Source of the DNA: Bacteroidota bacterium | GTDB taxonomy: Bacteria > Bacteroidota > Bacteroidia > UKL13-3 | NCBI GenBank assembly: GCA_027482225.1 | Contig: JAIXWD010000020.1 | Location: forward strand, 186,001-250,000 | Length of the DNA stretch: 64,000 bases | Reading direction: 5' to 3' | Part shown: piece after piece, positions 9,545-18,858 of the stretch | How the letters are laid out: every line of letters begins with the position of its first letter | How positions within the stretch are numbered: the stretch's first letter is position 1 | The notes under the pieces: generated by a model | What the model was told of the DNA's origin: nothing | Database searches by the model: none | Seen by the model: the letters and a program-made list of their open reading frames with translations, nothing else | Made by a program: the position numbers and the translations under genes

Positions 9545-10549
9545 ATGAAGGCCATCATACTTCAAGGAATTAACCAACCATTAACTTATACAGATGTTGT
9601 TATGCCAACCATACAATCAGGTGAAGTGTTGGTAAAAGTGAAAGCCGCAGCGTTTAATCACCGCGATTATTGGATTCAGAAAGGGAAGTATGGCGGATTA
9701 CGTTTTCCGAGTATACAAGGTAGCGATGGTTGTGGAGTTGTGGAGTCTGTTTTTGATGATGCAAACAAACATTGGTTGGGTAAAGAGGTGGTGATTAATC
9801 CATCTTTAAATTGGGGAAGTAACCCCAACACGCAAGCCAAAGACTATATTATTTTAGGGATGGCACAAGATGGTACTTTTGCCGAGTATGTTAAAGTACA
9901 GGCACGTTTATTACACGAAAAGCCAACGCATTTAACAGCCGAACAAGCCGCTGCATTTCCGCTTGCTGGTTTAACAGGATTTAGGGCATTAATGACGCGT
10001 GCTGCAGCCAAACCGGGTGATACGGTTTTGATTACCGGTGCAGGTGGCGGTGTGGCATTGTTTTGTGTGCAGTTTGCCATTTCCTTAGGTTGTAATGTTT
10101 ATGTTACATCGGGTAGTGATGAAAAAATTGCTAAAGCTATTGCCATGGGTGCTAAAGGTGGCGTGAATTATAAAACAGAAAACTGGCATAAAGAAATACA
10201 AAAAATAAGTGGTGGGTTTGATGCCATTGTTGACAGTGCTTGCGGTGAACAGTTTGAGAAGTTAATTGATATATGTAAACCTGCAGGACGAATTGCATTT
10301 TACGGTGCAACCTTAGGCGCGTTTAACAGTGGTGTTCCTGCTAAAATATTTTGGAAACAACTCACCATTTGTGGTAGCACCATGGGCAATGATGAAGAGT
10401 TTGCGGCTATGGTGAAATTTATTGCCGATCATAAGATTATACCTGTGGTAGATGAAGTTTTTACGTTAGCACAAGCACAAACAGCTGTAGAAAAAATGGC
10501 AAGGGGAGATCAGTTTGGGAAGATTGTATTGAAGGTTGATGAAGTGTAA
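9545..10549 (+). CDS. Zinc-type alcohol dehydrogenase-like / quinone oxidoreductase (MDR superfamily)
   Basis: KAAAFNHRDYWIQKGKYGGLRFPSIQGSDGCGVVE, VLITGAGGGVALFCVQFA motifs. Confidence 0.88.
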   Translation: MKAIILQGINQPLTYTDVVMPTIQSGEVLVKVKAAAFNHRDYWIQKGKYGGLRFPSIQGSDGCGVVESVFDDANKHWLGKEVVINPSLNWGSNPNTQAKDYIILGMAQDGTFAEYVKVQARLLHEKPTHLTAEQAAAFPLAGLTGFRALMTRAAAKPGDTVLITGAGGGVALFCVQFAISLGCNVYVTSGSDEKIAKAIAMGAKGGVNYKTENWHKEIQKISGGFDAIVDSACGEQFEKLIDICKPAGRIAFYGATLGAFNSGVPAKIFWKQLTICGSTMGNDEEFAAMVKFIADHKIIPVVDEVFTLAQAQTAVEKMARGDQFGKIVLKVDEV

Positions 10550-10566
10550 AGCGATTTTTTTACCTA

Positions 10567-10754
10567 TGCAAAAAACTAATCAACGAATTATACAATTAGA
10601 CGGCCTCCCTTTTTTTGCAGTGGTGATGGTGATGTTGGCACATTGGATGCAATGGCAATGGACTAATTCTGTTTTAAAAGTATTTCCGTTTACCCAAGGT
10701 GTTGTTAAGTTGTTTTTTAAATTTCTAGTATTTGATTGTTATCAAACTCGTTAG
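10567..10754 (+). pseudogene. Truncated N-terminal remnant of an acyltransferase-3 family protein
   Basis: MQKTNQRIIQLDGLPFFAVVMVMLAHWMQWQW...FPFTQGVVKLFF resembles the IPQLDGLRFFAVxxVMxxH...GVxLFFVLSG start of OafA-like acyltransferases, then diverges and stops at about 60 aa. Confidence 0.6.
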
Positions 10755-10756
10755 CT

Positions 10757-10770
10757 CGGACCTTAGTCCG
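10757..10770. repeat. REP-like short palindrome CGGAC-CTTA-GTCCG
   Basis: Perfect 5-bp GC-rich stem with 4-nt loop in AT-rich intergenic DNA next to the truncated acyltransferase. Confidence 0.4.
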
Positions 10771-10830
10771 TGTGTCGTAATATTTATAAAAATTAACTGT
10801 ACTCCGCGCGTTAATGGTTGACTTTGGTAA

Positions 10831-11448
10831 TTACCCTTTCTTATATATATCCGGCATATGTAAGTTTAAATACCTTGCACTTGCACGTATTGTAATAATT
10901 ACAAAACCAGCTATAATGCTTACTAAGTTTTCGTCTGTTATAAATTTTAGCAAACCAAAATACATCACGCCCCCTGAAATACAGGCGCTTGCATACACAT
11001 CTTTTCTAAATACGTAAGGAATTTCGTTTAGCAATACATCACGAATAATACCTCCAAAACAGCCGCTAATGGTGCCTATGGCAACTGCAACTATGGGATG
11101 TAAACCAAACGAAATGGCTTTGGCAATAGCTACCACACAAAAAAATGCAAGCCCAATGGTATCTAACCAAAACATGGTGTGGTGAAATTTGCGAATATAT
11201 TTGGTAAAAAACAGTGCAATTAAATAACAAACAATAAGCGTGATGATGGTTTCTAAATCTTTCATCCACGATACTGGCAAACTGCCTATCATCATATCAC
11301 GTAATGTACCACCACCAATTGCGGTAACAAACGTGAGTACTAAAATACCAAACACGTCTAACTTTTTTTGTATAGCTGCCAACGCTCCACTAAATGCAAA
11401 TGCTATAATCCCAAGTAGCTCAACTGTATTATGAAAAGTAAAAAACAT
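10831..11448 (-). CDS. Trimeric intracellular cation channel (TRIC)/YicG-like membrane protein
   Basis: AFAFSGALAAIQKKLDVFGILVLTFVTAIGGGTLRDMMIG...ISGCFGGIIRDVL: duplicated GGGTLRD/GGIIRD motifs. Confidence 0.9.
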   Translation of the reverse strand: MFFTFHNTVELLGIIAFAFSGALAAIQKKLDVFGILVLTFVTAIGGGTLRDMMIGSLPVSWMKDLETIITLIVCYLIALFFTKYIRKFHHTMFWLDTIGLAFFCVVAIAKAISFGLHPIVAVAIGTISGCFGGIIRDVLLNEIPYVFRKDVYASACISGGVMYFGLLKFITDENLVSIIAGFVIITIRASARYLNLHMPDIYKKG

Positions 11449-11476
11449 AGGTTTAGTTTAATGAGATAAAAGTAGT

Positions 11477-12244
11477 TTATTTATTCTGTATTAAACTCAC
11501 CACCCAAGTAGTTAACCTGCGTGGGAATAAACGGGGCAATACCGATAAAATAAAATTTCCCCATCCATGAATAGCAACATGTTGTCCGCGCATCATAGCT
11601 TGGTAGCCGTATTCAGCAACTTGTTTTGAAGTAGGTAATTTTCGTCCTTTAACCAATTTAGTTTCAGCCATACCAGATACATCCATAAATTTTGATTCGG
11701 TAGGGCCTGGGCAAAGTGCAGTAACTGTAACACCGGTTCCTTTTAATTCTTGCGCTATGGCTTCACTAAAGTGTAAAACAAAGGCCTTAGTTGCATAATA
11801 CACAGCCATGTTTGGTCCAGGTAAAAATCCTGCAACAGATGCTACGTTTAAAATTTTACCGCTACCTCTTTCTAACATTTTTGGTAATAAGCTATGCGTT
11901 AAATGGGCAAGCGTTATCATGTTTAACTCCATCATGTCCTGCGTGGTTTTCCAGTTGCATTTATGATATGCTCCAAAATATCCAAAGCCTGCATTGTTAA
12001 TCAGGTATTGGATGTTTTCGTTTTGTACTTCATCTATCAAATTTTTAACCTCTTCCGGTATAGATAAATCTTTGGCAATTACTTTAATATTTATATCATT
12101 ATAGCGTTTCAATTCTTCTGCCAATGCAAGTAATTTTTCTTTGTTGCGTGCAACTAAAATTAAATCCGATTTTTCATCGGCAAGTACATGTGCTAACTCA
12201 AGCCCAATGCCGCTGGATGCACCAGTAATTAATGCTGTTCTCAT
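11477..12244 (-). CDS. Short-chain dehydrogenase/reductase
   Basis: ALITGASSGIGLELA, NNAGFGYFG, YYATKAFV motifs. Confidence 0.93.
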   Translation of the reverse strand: MRTALITGASSGIGLELAHVLADEKSDLILVARNKEKLLALAEELKRYNDINIKVIAKDLSIPEEVKNLIDEVQNENIQYLINNAGFGYFGAYHKCNWKTTQDMMELNMITLAHLTHSLLPKMLERGSGKILNVASVAGFLPGPNMAVYYATKAFVLHFSEAIAQELKGTGVTVTALCPGPTESKFMDVSGMAETKLVKGRKLPTSKQVAEYGYQAMMRGQHVAIHGWGNFILSVLPRLFPRRLTTWVVSLIQNK

Positions 12245-12248
12245 AAAG

Positions 12249-12854
12249 TTATTTTAAATCTAAAGTGATTTGATCATTTAATAAAGTAAAGGTCATGCGG
12301 TGCAATGATGTTGCACCAAATTGTTTAATGGCCTCGCGATGAGCTTTGGTTGGATAGCCCATGTTTTTATCCCAACTGAATTGCGGATACTGTTGGTGTG
12401 CGTTTTGCATAAACTCATCGCGGTATGTTTTAGCTAAGATGGATGCAGCTGCTATGGATTGGTATTTTCCATCGCCTTTAACCACACACTCATGTTTAAT
12501 TTTTTTGTAAGGAATAAAACGATTGCCATCAATTAAAAGCAAAACAGGTTCAGTAATCAACTTATCTAAAGCGGCATGCATCGCCATAAAAGATGCTTTT
12601 AAAATATTGTACTTATCAATATCCTTATTGCTAAGTTGTGCAACACCATAACTCAAAGCGCGTGCTTCAATTTCTAATCGTAATTCGTTACGCTGCCGTT
12701 CATTCAATTTTTTCGAATCATCCAAACCACGAATGGGTTTTTTATCATCCAAAATTACTGCAGCGGCAAACACCGGTCCGGCAAGACAACCTCGTCCGGC
12801 TTCATCACAACCTGCTTCTAATAAACCTTTCTGATAATATCGTTTTAATCCCAT
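12249..12854 (-). CDS. rnhB: Ribonuclease HII
   Basis: EAGCDEAGRGCLAGPVFAAAVIL and GLDDSKKLNERQR signatures. Confidence 0.95.
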   Translation of the reverse strand: MGLKRYYQKGLLEAGCDEAGRGCLAGPVFAAAVILDDKKPIRGLDDSKKLNERQRNELRLEIEARALSYGVAQLSNKDIDKYNILKASFMAMHAALDKLITEPVLLLIDGNRFIPYKKIKHECVVKGDGKYQSIAAASILAKTYRDEFMQNAHQQYPQFSWDKNMGYPTKAHREAIKQFGATSLHRMTFTLLNDQITLDLK

Positions 12855-12868
12855 GTTTTATTTAAAAA

Positions 12869-12900
12869 AAATGTTTGATTACTCATGCCATCAAACATTT
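12869..12900 (-). terminator. Terminator downstream of ferritin gene
   Basis: AAATGTTTGAT / ATCAAACATTT perfect 11-bp stem; minus-strand U-tract. Confidence 0.7.
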
Positions 12901-12904
12901 AAAA

Positions 12905-13423
12905 TTATTCAGCCGAATCTTCTGGTTTAGCGTTAGCTAATTTTTCTAATTCTTTATCGATGTAATAAAGTGATTGTGGGCCACCGCCAATTAATTTTAT
13001 TCTATCAATTAAGCGGGTAAACTGCATTTCTTCCTCCAATTGTTCATCCACAAAAAACTTTAAAAATGCTTCAGTAGCATGGTCGTTTTCTTTGCGCGAT
13101 GTTTCAATCAATTTATAAATAGATTGGGTTACTTTATTTTCTGCTTCCAACGATTTTTGGCAAGTTTCCAAGATACTTTTAAATACAGTTCCTGGTTTTT
13201 TTAACTCAGGCACGTGTGCATGACCACCAACTTGATTGATGTAGTTAAAAAACTTCATAAAATGTACTTGTTCTTCGGCACTTTGCTTGTAATAAAATGC
13301 AGCCGATCCTTCGTATCCATTGCTATCGCACCACGATGCAACCGATAAATAATGGTATATCGCAGCCATCTCTAAGGTAAGATGTGCGTTTAATGCTGCT
13401 TCTACTTTTTTAGGTATTAACAT
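12905..13423 (-). CDS. ftnA: Non-heme ferritin
   Basis: LNAHLTLEMAAIYHYLSVASWCDSNGYEGSAAFYYKQSAEEQVHFMKFFNYINQVGG; ferritin four-helix motif. Confidence 0.93.
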   Translation of the reverse strand: MLIPKKVEAALNAHLTLEMAAIYHYLSVASWCDSNGYEGSAAFYYKQSAEEQVHFMKFFNYINQVGGHAHVPELKKPGTVFKSILETCQKSLEAENKVTQSIYKLIETSRKENDHATEAFLKFFVDEQLEEEMQFTRLIDRIKLIGGGPQSLYYIDKELEKLANAKPEDSAE

Positions 13424-13456
13424 AATTTATTTAGTTTAAAAGTTTAACAATAATCA

Positions 13457-15124
13457 TTAACTCAAGCCTTCAATAACACCGTTGTTAAATGTCATGCCCT
13501 TTGCAGCAGGTTCTTTTGGTAAGCCAGGCATTCGCATTATGTCACCACAAACAGCTACAATAAATCCTGCACCGGTGTTAATTACCAAATCTTGCACATG
13601 TAAGGTATGTCCGGTTGGCGCACCATACACATCAGCATTATCAGTAAAACTATATTGTGTCTTGGCAATACAAACAGGCAAATTAGCTAAGTTATTTTTC
13701 TTAATTCTGCCTAATACGGTTTTACATTTGCTACCAAACTCTACTTTATTGGCACGGTATATTTTTGTAGCTACTTTTTCAATTTTAGTTTCAATGCTAT
13801 CCTCTAATTCGTAGGTAAAGTTAATAGGTTTTGATGGATTGTTTTCAACGGTATGCACAATTTTATTGGCCAATTCAACAGCACCTTCTCCACCTTTAAC
13901 AAATGCTTCGTTTACTGCAAATGCACAACTTTTTTCTTCACACCAAGTGCGTAAAAAGTCAATTTCTTCTTGCACATCAAAATGAAATTTATTTAATGAT
14001 ACTACAATACTTTGTCCAAAACCTTGTAAGTTTTCGATATGGCGTTGCATGTTTGGTAAGCCAGCTTTAATGCCATTCATGTTTGGTTTTTTAGTAGCAT
14101 CCAATTCTAAGCCCGCATGCATTTTTATGGATTGTGTAGTTACTACCAATACAGTTGCTTTAGGTTTTAATTTAGCCACGCGACATTTAATATCTAAAAA
14201 CTTTTCGGCACCCAAATCACTTCCAAAACCAGATTCAGTTACCACGTACTCAGCGCAACTTAATGCCATTTTTGTGGCAATAACACTGTTGCAACCATGA
14301 GCAATATTTGCAAATGGTCCACCATGAATCATAGCCGGAGTATTTTCAGTAGTTTGAACAAGGTTTGGCATAATGGCATCTTTTAACAAAATGGTAATTG
14401 CACCACCTACACCTAAATCTTTAACAGTAAAAGGCGAGTTATCCATTTTATAACCAAGAATAATGCGCTCAATGCGTTGTTGCAAATCGTCAAAGTTTTC
14501 GCTTAAACACAAGGCCGCCATAATTTCGCTGGCAGGTGTAATATCAAAACCTGTTTCTTGCGGAATACCATTGGTAAGTCCACCCAAACCTGTAGTTACA
14601 AAACGTAAGCTTCTATCGTTCACATCAAGCACACGTTTCCAAGTTATTTGTTTTAGTGCTTTATCGCTGTTTAAGTTGTTATATTGATAGTTATCTAGCA
14701 ATGCAGCAATGGTATTATTAGCAGTTGTTATGGCATGAAAATCTCCAGTAAAATGAAGGTTTATATCATCCATTGGTAACACTTGTGCGTAACCACCTCC
14801 AGCTGCACCACCTTTCATACCAAACACAGGCCCTAGTGAAGGTTCGCGCAAAGCTGCGATACATTTTTTGCCAATTTTATTTAAACCTAAACTGGCACTA
14901 ACGGTAGTTACTGTTTTACCTACACCAGCTTTGGTAGGAGAGATAGCCGTTACCAAAATCAAATTATTTTTATTAATGTTGGTTTCGTTCAATACATTTA
15001 ATTCAACCTTGGCTTTGGTTTTACCATATGGTATAATGTTATCTGCAATTATATTTAACCCATCTGCAATTTGTTGTATAGGTTTTAATGTTACTTCTCG
15101 AGAAATTTCAATGTCTGATTTCAT
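13457..15124 (-). CDS. fhs: Formate--tetrahydrofolate ligase
   Basis: TAISPTKAGVGKTVTTVSASLGLNKIGKK, LREPSLGPVFGMKGGAAGGGYAQVLPMDDINLHFTGDFHA. Confidence 0.97.
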   Translation of the reverse strand: MKSDIEISREVTLKPIQQIADGLNIIADNIIPYGKTKAKVELNVLNETNINKNNLILVTAISPTKAGVGKTVTTVSASLGLNKIGKKCIAALREPSLGPVFGMKGGAAGGGYAQVLPMDDINLHFTGDFHAITTANNTIAALLDNYQYNNLNSDKALKQITWKRVLDVNDRSLRFVTTGLGGLTNGIPQETGFDITPASEIMAALCLSENFDDLQQRIERIILGYKMDNSPFTVKDLGVGGAITILLKDAIMPNLVQTTENTPAMIHGGPFANIAHGCNSVIATKMALSCAEYVVTESGFGSDLGAEKFLDIKCRVAKLKPKATVLVVTTQSIKMHAGLELDATKKPNMNGIKAGLPNMQRHIENLQGFGQSIVVSLNKFHFDVQEEIDFLRTWCEEKSCAFAVNEAFVKGGEGAVELANKIVHTVENNPSKPINFTYELEDSIETKIEKVATKIYRANKVEFGSKCKTVLGRIKKNNLANLPVCIAKTQYSFTDNADVYGAPTGHTLHVQDLVINTGAGFIVAVCGDIMRMPGLPKEPAAKGMTFNNGVIEGLS

Positions 15125-15148
15125 ATGTGTTTGAGGTTTTACTATTTG

Positions 15149-16279
15149 TTATTTTAATGCTGCAGCTTTTTCAATACTATTCCAAAGTTGCATAGCCGAA
15201 ATATCCCAATTAAAATCTAGTTTTCGTTTGGCACTTGCAATTTTTTTTTGCTCATAGAAATCTTGGTCGTTAGTTAGTTTTATCATAGCTTCGGTTACCT
15301 GGTTTGCATCATCGGGTGAAACTAAAATCCCTGCATTGCCAGCAACCTCGGGCATTGATGTTACGTTAGATGTAATTACAGGCACATCACAAGCCATGGC
15401 TTCAATAATTGGTAATCCAAAACCTTCGAAAAATGGAATGTACACCATTGCATGTGCAGCAGCAGTTATTAAATATAAATCTTCTTCAGCAACTCGGCCT
15501 GTAAAAATTACATCTTGTTGGTATTTCATTTGATTGTATGTTTTTTCAATACCTGAACTTTGCCAAGCTTTACGGCCAACTATCAACAATTTAAAATTGT
15601 TTAGGGTTGATGTTTTGTATGCATCAAATGCCTTGAGTAATGTTTCAATATTTTTACGCGGATGCATGGCACCTACATAACAAAAATAATTGCAGCCATC
15701 GGCAAACTTCTGTTTGATTTGTGTTTTTGCGTTTTCGTTAATCGGCTTAAACCCTTTGCTAGGTGCGTTGTACACCACATCTATTTTATTGGGGTTGATG
15801 TTAAATTGTGTAACTATATCTTGTTTGGTGTAATTAGATACCGCTACTAACCTTGCAGCTTTGTGGGCATACCGCGGAAAAAATGTGGTGTAATACCAAT
15901 ACTCCAATTTGTTGATGCCTTGTTTAAAATGCAAAAAAGCTAAGTCGTGAATAACTGCTAGTTGTGGTATATTGGTTCGTAAACTCAAATAACCATCAGT
16001 GCTCACAAATACATCTGCTTTATGTTTCTTTAATGCCTTTGTAACAGAAAAATTAAAGAACCAATAATACAAAAATGGATGACGTGCCTGAGGAAAAAGT
16101 GTTATTGGTTTTACATTATCGGCAAACACAAATTCTTTGCTAAATGGTCTATCAAACAAAAAAATAAATTCATGTTCGGGATGGTTATGCGCAATACGCT
16201 GCATGGTTTCGTATGTATACCTGCCAATACCCTCAAGTTTATTGGCAAGTAAAAATCGCGCATTAACTGCTATTCGCAT
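15149..16279 (-). CDS. Glycosyltransferase family 4 (GT-B)
   Basis: MRIAVNARFLLANKLEGIGRYTYE...GAMHPRKNIETLLKAF...EGFGLPIIEAMACDVPVITS. Start moved from the track's 16402 to ATG 16279. Confidence 0.93.
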   Translation of the reverse strand: MRIAVNARFLLANKLEGIGRYTYETMQRIAHNHPEHEFIFLFDRPFSKEFVFADNVKPITLFPQARHPFLYYWFFNFSVTKALKKHKADVFVSTDGYLSLRTNIPQLAVIHDLAFLHFKQGINKLEYWYYTTFFPRYAHKAARLVAVSNYTKQDIVTQFNINPNKIDVVYNAPSKGFKPINENAKTQIKQKFADGCNYFCYVGAMHPRKNIETLLKAFDAYKTSTLNNFKLLIVGRKAWQSSGIEKTYNQMKYQQDVIFTGRVAEEDLYLITAAAHAMVYIPFFEGFGLPIIEAMACDVPVITSNVTSMPEVAGNAGILVSPDDANQVTEAMIKLTNDQDFYEQKKIASAKRKLDFNWDISAMQLWNSIEKAAALK

Positions 16280-16359
16280 AAAATTAATAGGACTAAATGT
16301 GCTTGTAATAATTATTATTGTACACAAATAAACAATTAATATTAAAAGGCCGCACCTCG

Positions 16360-17796
16360 ATGTCGAAAAAAATTTTAATAAATGTGTTTTTACTTGTAGC
16401 AATTAATCTGCTCATAAAACCATTTTGGATTTTGGGTATTGACAGAACTGTTCAAAACACAGTAGGTAATGATATTTATGGTGCTTACATGGTTATGTTT
16501 AACATTTCATTAATGTTTACCATGTTGTTAGATTTTGGTATTAACAATTATACCAGTTCATTTATTGCTAAACATAATCAATTATTTAGTAAAAGATTCG
16601 CATCATTATTTCCCTTGAAAATAGTTTTTGCTATAGCATACCTTTTTGTTACATTGGGTTTTGGGTTGATGTTTGGTATTGTCGGAAAGCAACTTTGGTT
16701 GTTATTATTATTAGCGTTAAATCAGATTTTAGCATTTTTTATTTTGTTTTTCAGAGCTAATATTAGCGGACTACAACTATTTAAAACTGATGCTTTTCTA
16801 TCAGTAACCGATAGGGGCATGATGATATTTTTTGCAATTATTTTAATGCTAGTTTACAATGGTAATTTTACAATTGAACACTTTATTTTATCACAGTCAT
16901 TTGGATATTCTGCTTCTTTAGTTATTTCATTTTGGGTGTTAAAAAAACCATTGCAAGGGGTTAAGCTTAATTTTAAAAAAGTAATGATGTGGAGTATGAT
17001 TCGCCAATCATGGCCTTATGCTCTGCTCGCATTGTTAATGACTATTTACATGCGTAGCGATATTTTAATGATGAAAAAGTTACTTTCAAATGGTGACGAA
17101 CAAAATGGTGTTTATGCAGTTGCCAATCGTTTATTAGAAGCAGCAAATATGTTTGCTGTTTTAGTTGCGGGAATGTTGCTGCCATTATTCTCCAATATGA
17201 TCAAACGTAAGGAAGATTTAAGCAGTTTAATTAAAATGAGTATAACAATTCTAATTTTACCTGCAGTTGGTGCAGCCTCTATTTCTTGGTTTTACCATAT
17301 GGATGTGATGATGCTATTAAGTAAAACAAGTCCAGTAGAGTCTGGTCATGTATTTAAATACGTTATGATTAGTTTTGTAGCTATGTGTATAATGTACATT
17401 TTTGGCACTTTGTTAACTGCTAATGGAAACATAACGTTACTTAATAAGCTTGCAGCCATGGCTTTAGTCATAAATTTAACCGTTAATTTATTTCTGCAGC
17501 CAAAATTAGGAGCCAAGGGAGCAGCATTGTCTGCTGTATTTACACATAGTTTTATTGCTTTAACCAATATGTATTATGCAATTAAAAACCTAAAAGTTAA
17601 GATAAATACTAGTTATATACTAAGGTTTTTTTTCGTTTTGATTACAATAACCATTAGTGTAGGATTAGCTCATTATCGTGGTATAAATCTTAGCATAGCC
17701 ATTTGTTTTTCAATTGTAATTGCTATACTAATGTTATTTATTACACGTTTATTAAATATTCAACAATTTAAACAACTATTGCAAAGCCGCGTTTAA
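16360..17796 (+). CDS. Polysaccharide flippase (Wzx/MATE-like oligosaccharide transporter)
   Basis: 12+ TM polytopic protein: DRTVQNTVGNDIYGAYMVMFNISLMFTMLLDFGINNYTSSFIAKH. Start at ATG 16360. Confidence 0.85.
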   Translation: MSKKILINVFLLVAINLLIKPFWILGIDRTVQNTVGNDIYGAYMVMFNISLMFTMLLDFGINNYTSSFIAKHNQLFSKRFASLFPLKIVFAIAYLFVTLGFGLMFGIVGKQLWLLLLLALNQILAFFILFFRANISGLQLFKTDAFLSVTDRGMMIFFAIILMLVYNGNFTIEHFILSQSFGYSASLVISFWVLKKPLQGVKLNFKKVMMWSMIRQSWPYALLALLMTIYMRSDILMMKKLLSNGDEQNGVYAVANRLLEAANMFAVLVAGMLLPLFSNMIKRKEDLSSLIKMSITILILPAVGAASISWFYHMDVMMLLSKTSPVESGHVFKYVMISFVAMCIMYIFGTLLTANGNITLLNKLAAMALVINLTVNLFLQPKLGAKGAALSAVFTHSFIALTNMYYAIKNLKVKINTSYILRFFFVLITITISVGLAHYRGINLSIAICFSIVIAILMLFITRLLNIQQFKQLLQSRV

Positions 17797-17803
17797 GTGG
17801 TAA

Positions 17804-17833
17804 TTTGCACACTCTTATTTTTTTATATTTTTG
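17804..17833 (+). promoter_or_regulatory. Bacteroidota-type promoter (TTTG-N18-TATTTTTG) for the Wzz-like gene
   Basis: TTTG 17804-17807, 18-nt gap, TATTTTTG 17826-17833. Confidence 0.55.
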
Positions 17834-17848
17834 TCCAAATTAGTAAGC

Positions 17849-18856
17849 ATGCAAAAAACGCAACAAGAATATCAGTTTAATTTTATCGAGCTCGTTAAGT
17901 TTTTAATTAAATGGAAAAAACATCTTGCCATTATTTCATTATCGGCAGCAGTTGTAGCATATCTCATAACACTTTTTCTCAAACCAGAGTATAAATCAAA
18001 AGCTGTTTTTTACCCAGGAACAGTTAATTCTATATCATATGCATTGTTTTACAGTTTAAAAGAAAGGGCTCAAGATGCTTTAGCTTATGGCGATGAAGAA
18101 AATGTAGAACAATATCTTCAATTGGCAAAATCAAGTCAGCTACGCGAAAAAATTGCAGCTGATTTTAACTTAATAGAGCATTATGGAATTGATGCAGATG
18201 ATCCCAAAAAGTTTGCTAAACTAAATAAGAAGTTTGAAAAGTATGTTAATGTAAACCGTACTTCATACAACTCTGTAGAAGTAGTTGTGCTAGATAAAGA
18301 TCCAGAACTATCTGCTGCTATTGCCAATGCTGTTATGTATAATACAGATTCATTAAAAAAGCAAAGTCAAAGTATTATTGCACAGCAAGCGTTCAATATT
18401 ATAAAAGAAGAATACGTTGCTAAAATTGCTATTATCGATTCATTAAGTGAAATGACACGCACATTAGGTAATAATGGCGTATACAACGTAGAAGAACAAT
18501 CTCGTGGCTTGGCTGAGTTAATTGGAAAAGGAACCAGCAATTCGTTTACAGATAAAGAGCGTAAAAATTTAGGACAGCATGTTGGCGATTTTGTTTCATT
18601 AGATGAGCAAATTCGTTTTGAAGCAGAACAGCTTACCGATTTAAGAAAAAAATACAATCAGGCTAAATTAGATTTAGATAGTAAGTTAAGTAACATATTT
18701 GTAGTTGATATCGCAAAGCCTAATTATGATAAAGCATATCCGTTACGTTTGGTTATTTCCATTTTATCAGCAGTTGCGGCTTTTCTATTAAGCAGTATTA
18801 TCATAGTTGCAATGGAGCGCTTTCAAAATGTTAAGGGTAGTTTATCACAAGAGTAA
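17849..18856 (+). CDS. Chain-length determinant / Wzz-domain protein
   Basis: N- and C-terminal TM segments flanking a coiled coil; IELVKFLIKWKKHLAIISLSAAVVAYLITLFLKPEYKSKAVFYPG. Start set to ATG 17849 because the track's TTG 17831 overlaps a promoter-like -7 box. Confidence 0.8.
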   Translation: MQKTQQEYQFNFIELVKFLIKWKKHLAIISLSAAVVAYLITLFLKPEYKSKAVFYPGTVNSISYALFYSLKERAQDALAYGDEENVEQYLQLAKSSQLREKIAADFNLIEHYGIDADDPKKFAKLNKKFEKYVNVNRTSYNSVEVVVLDKDPELSAAIANAVMYNTDSLKKQSQSIIAQQAFNIIKEEYVAKIAIIDSLSEMTRTLGNNGVYNVEEQSRGLAELIGKGTSNSFTDKERKNLGQHVGDFVSLDEQIRFEAEQLTDLRKKYNQAKLDLDSKLSNIFVVDIAKPNYDKAYPLRLVISILSAVAAFLLSSIIIVAMERFQNVKGSLSQE

Positions 18857-18858
18857 TT

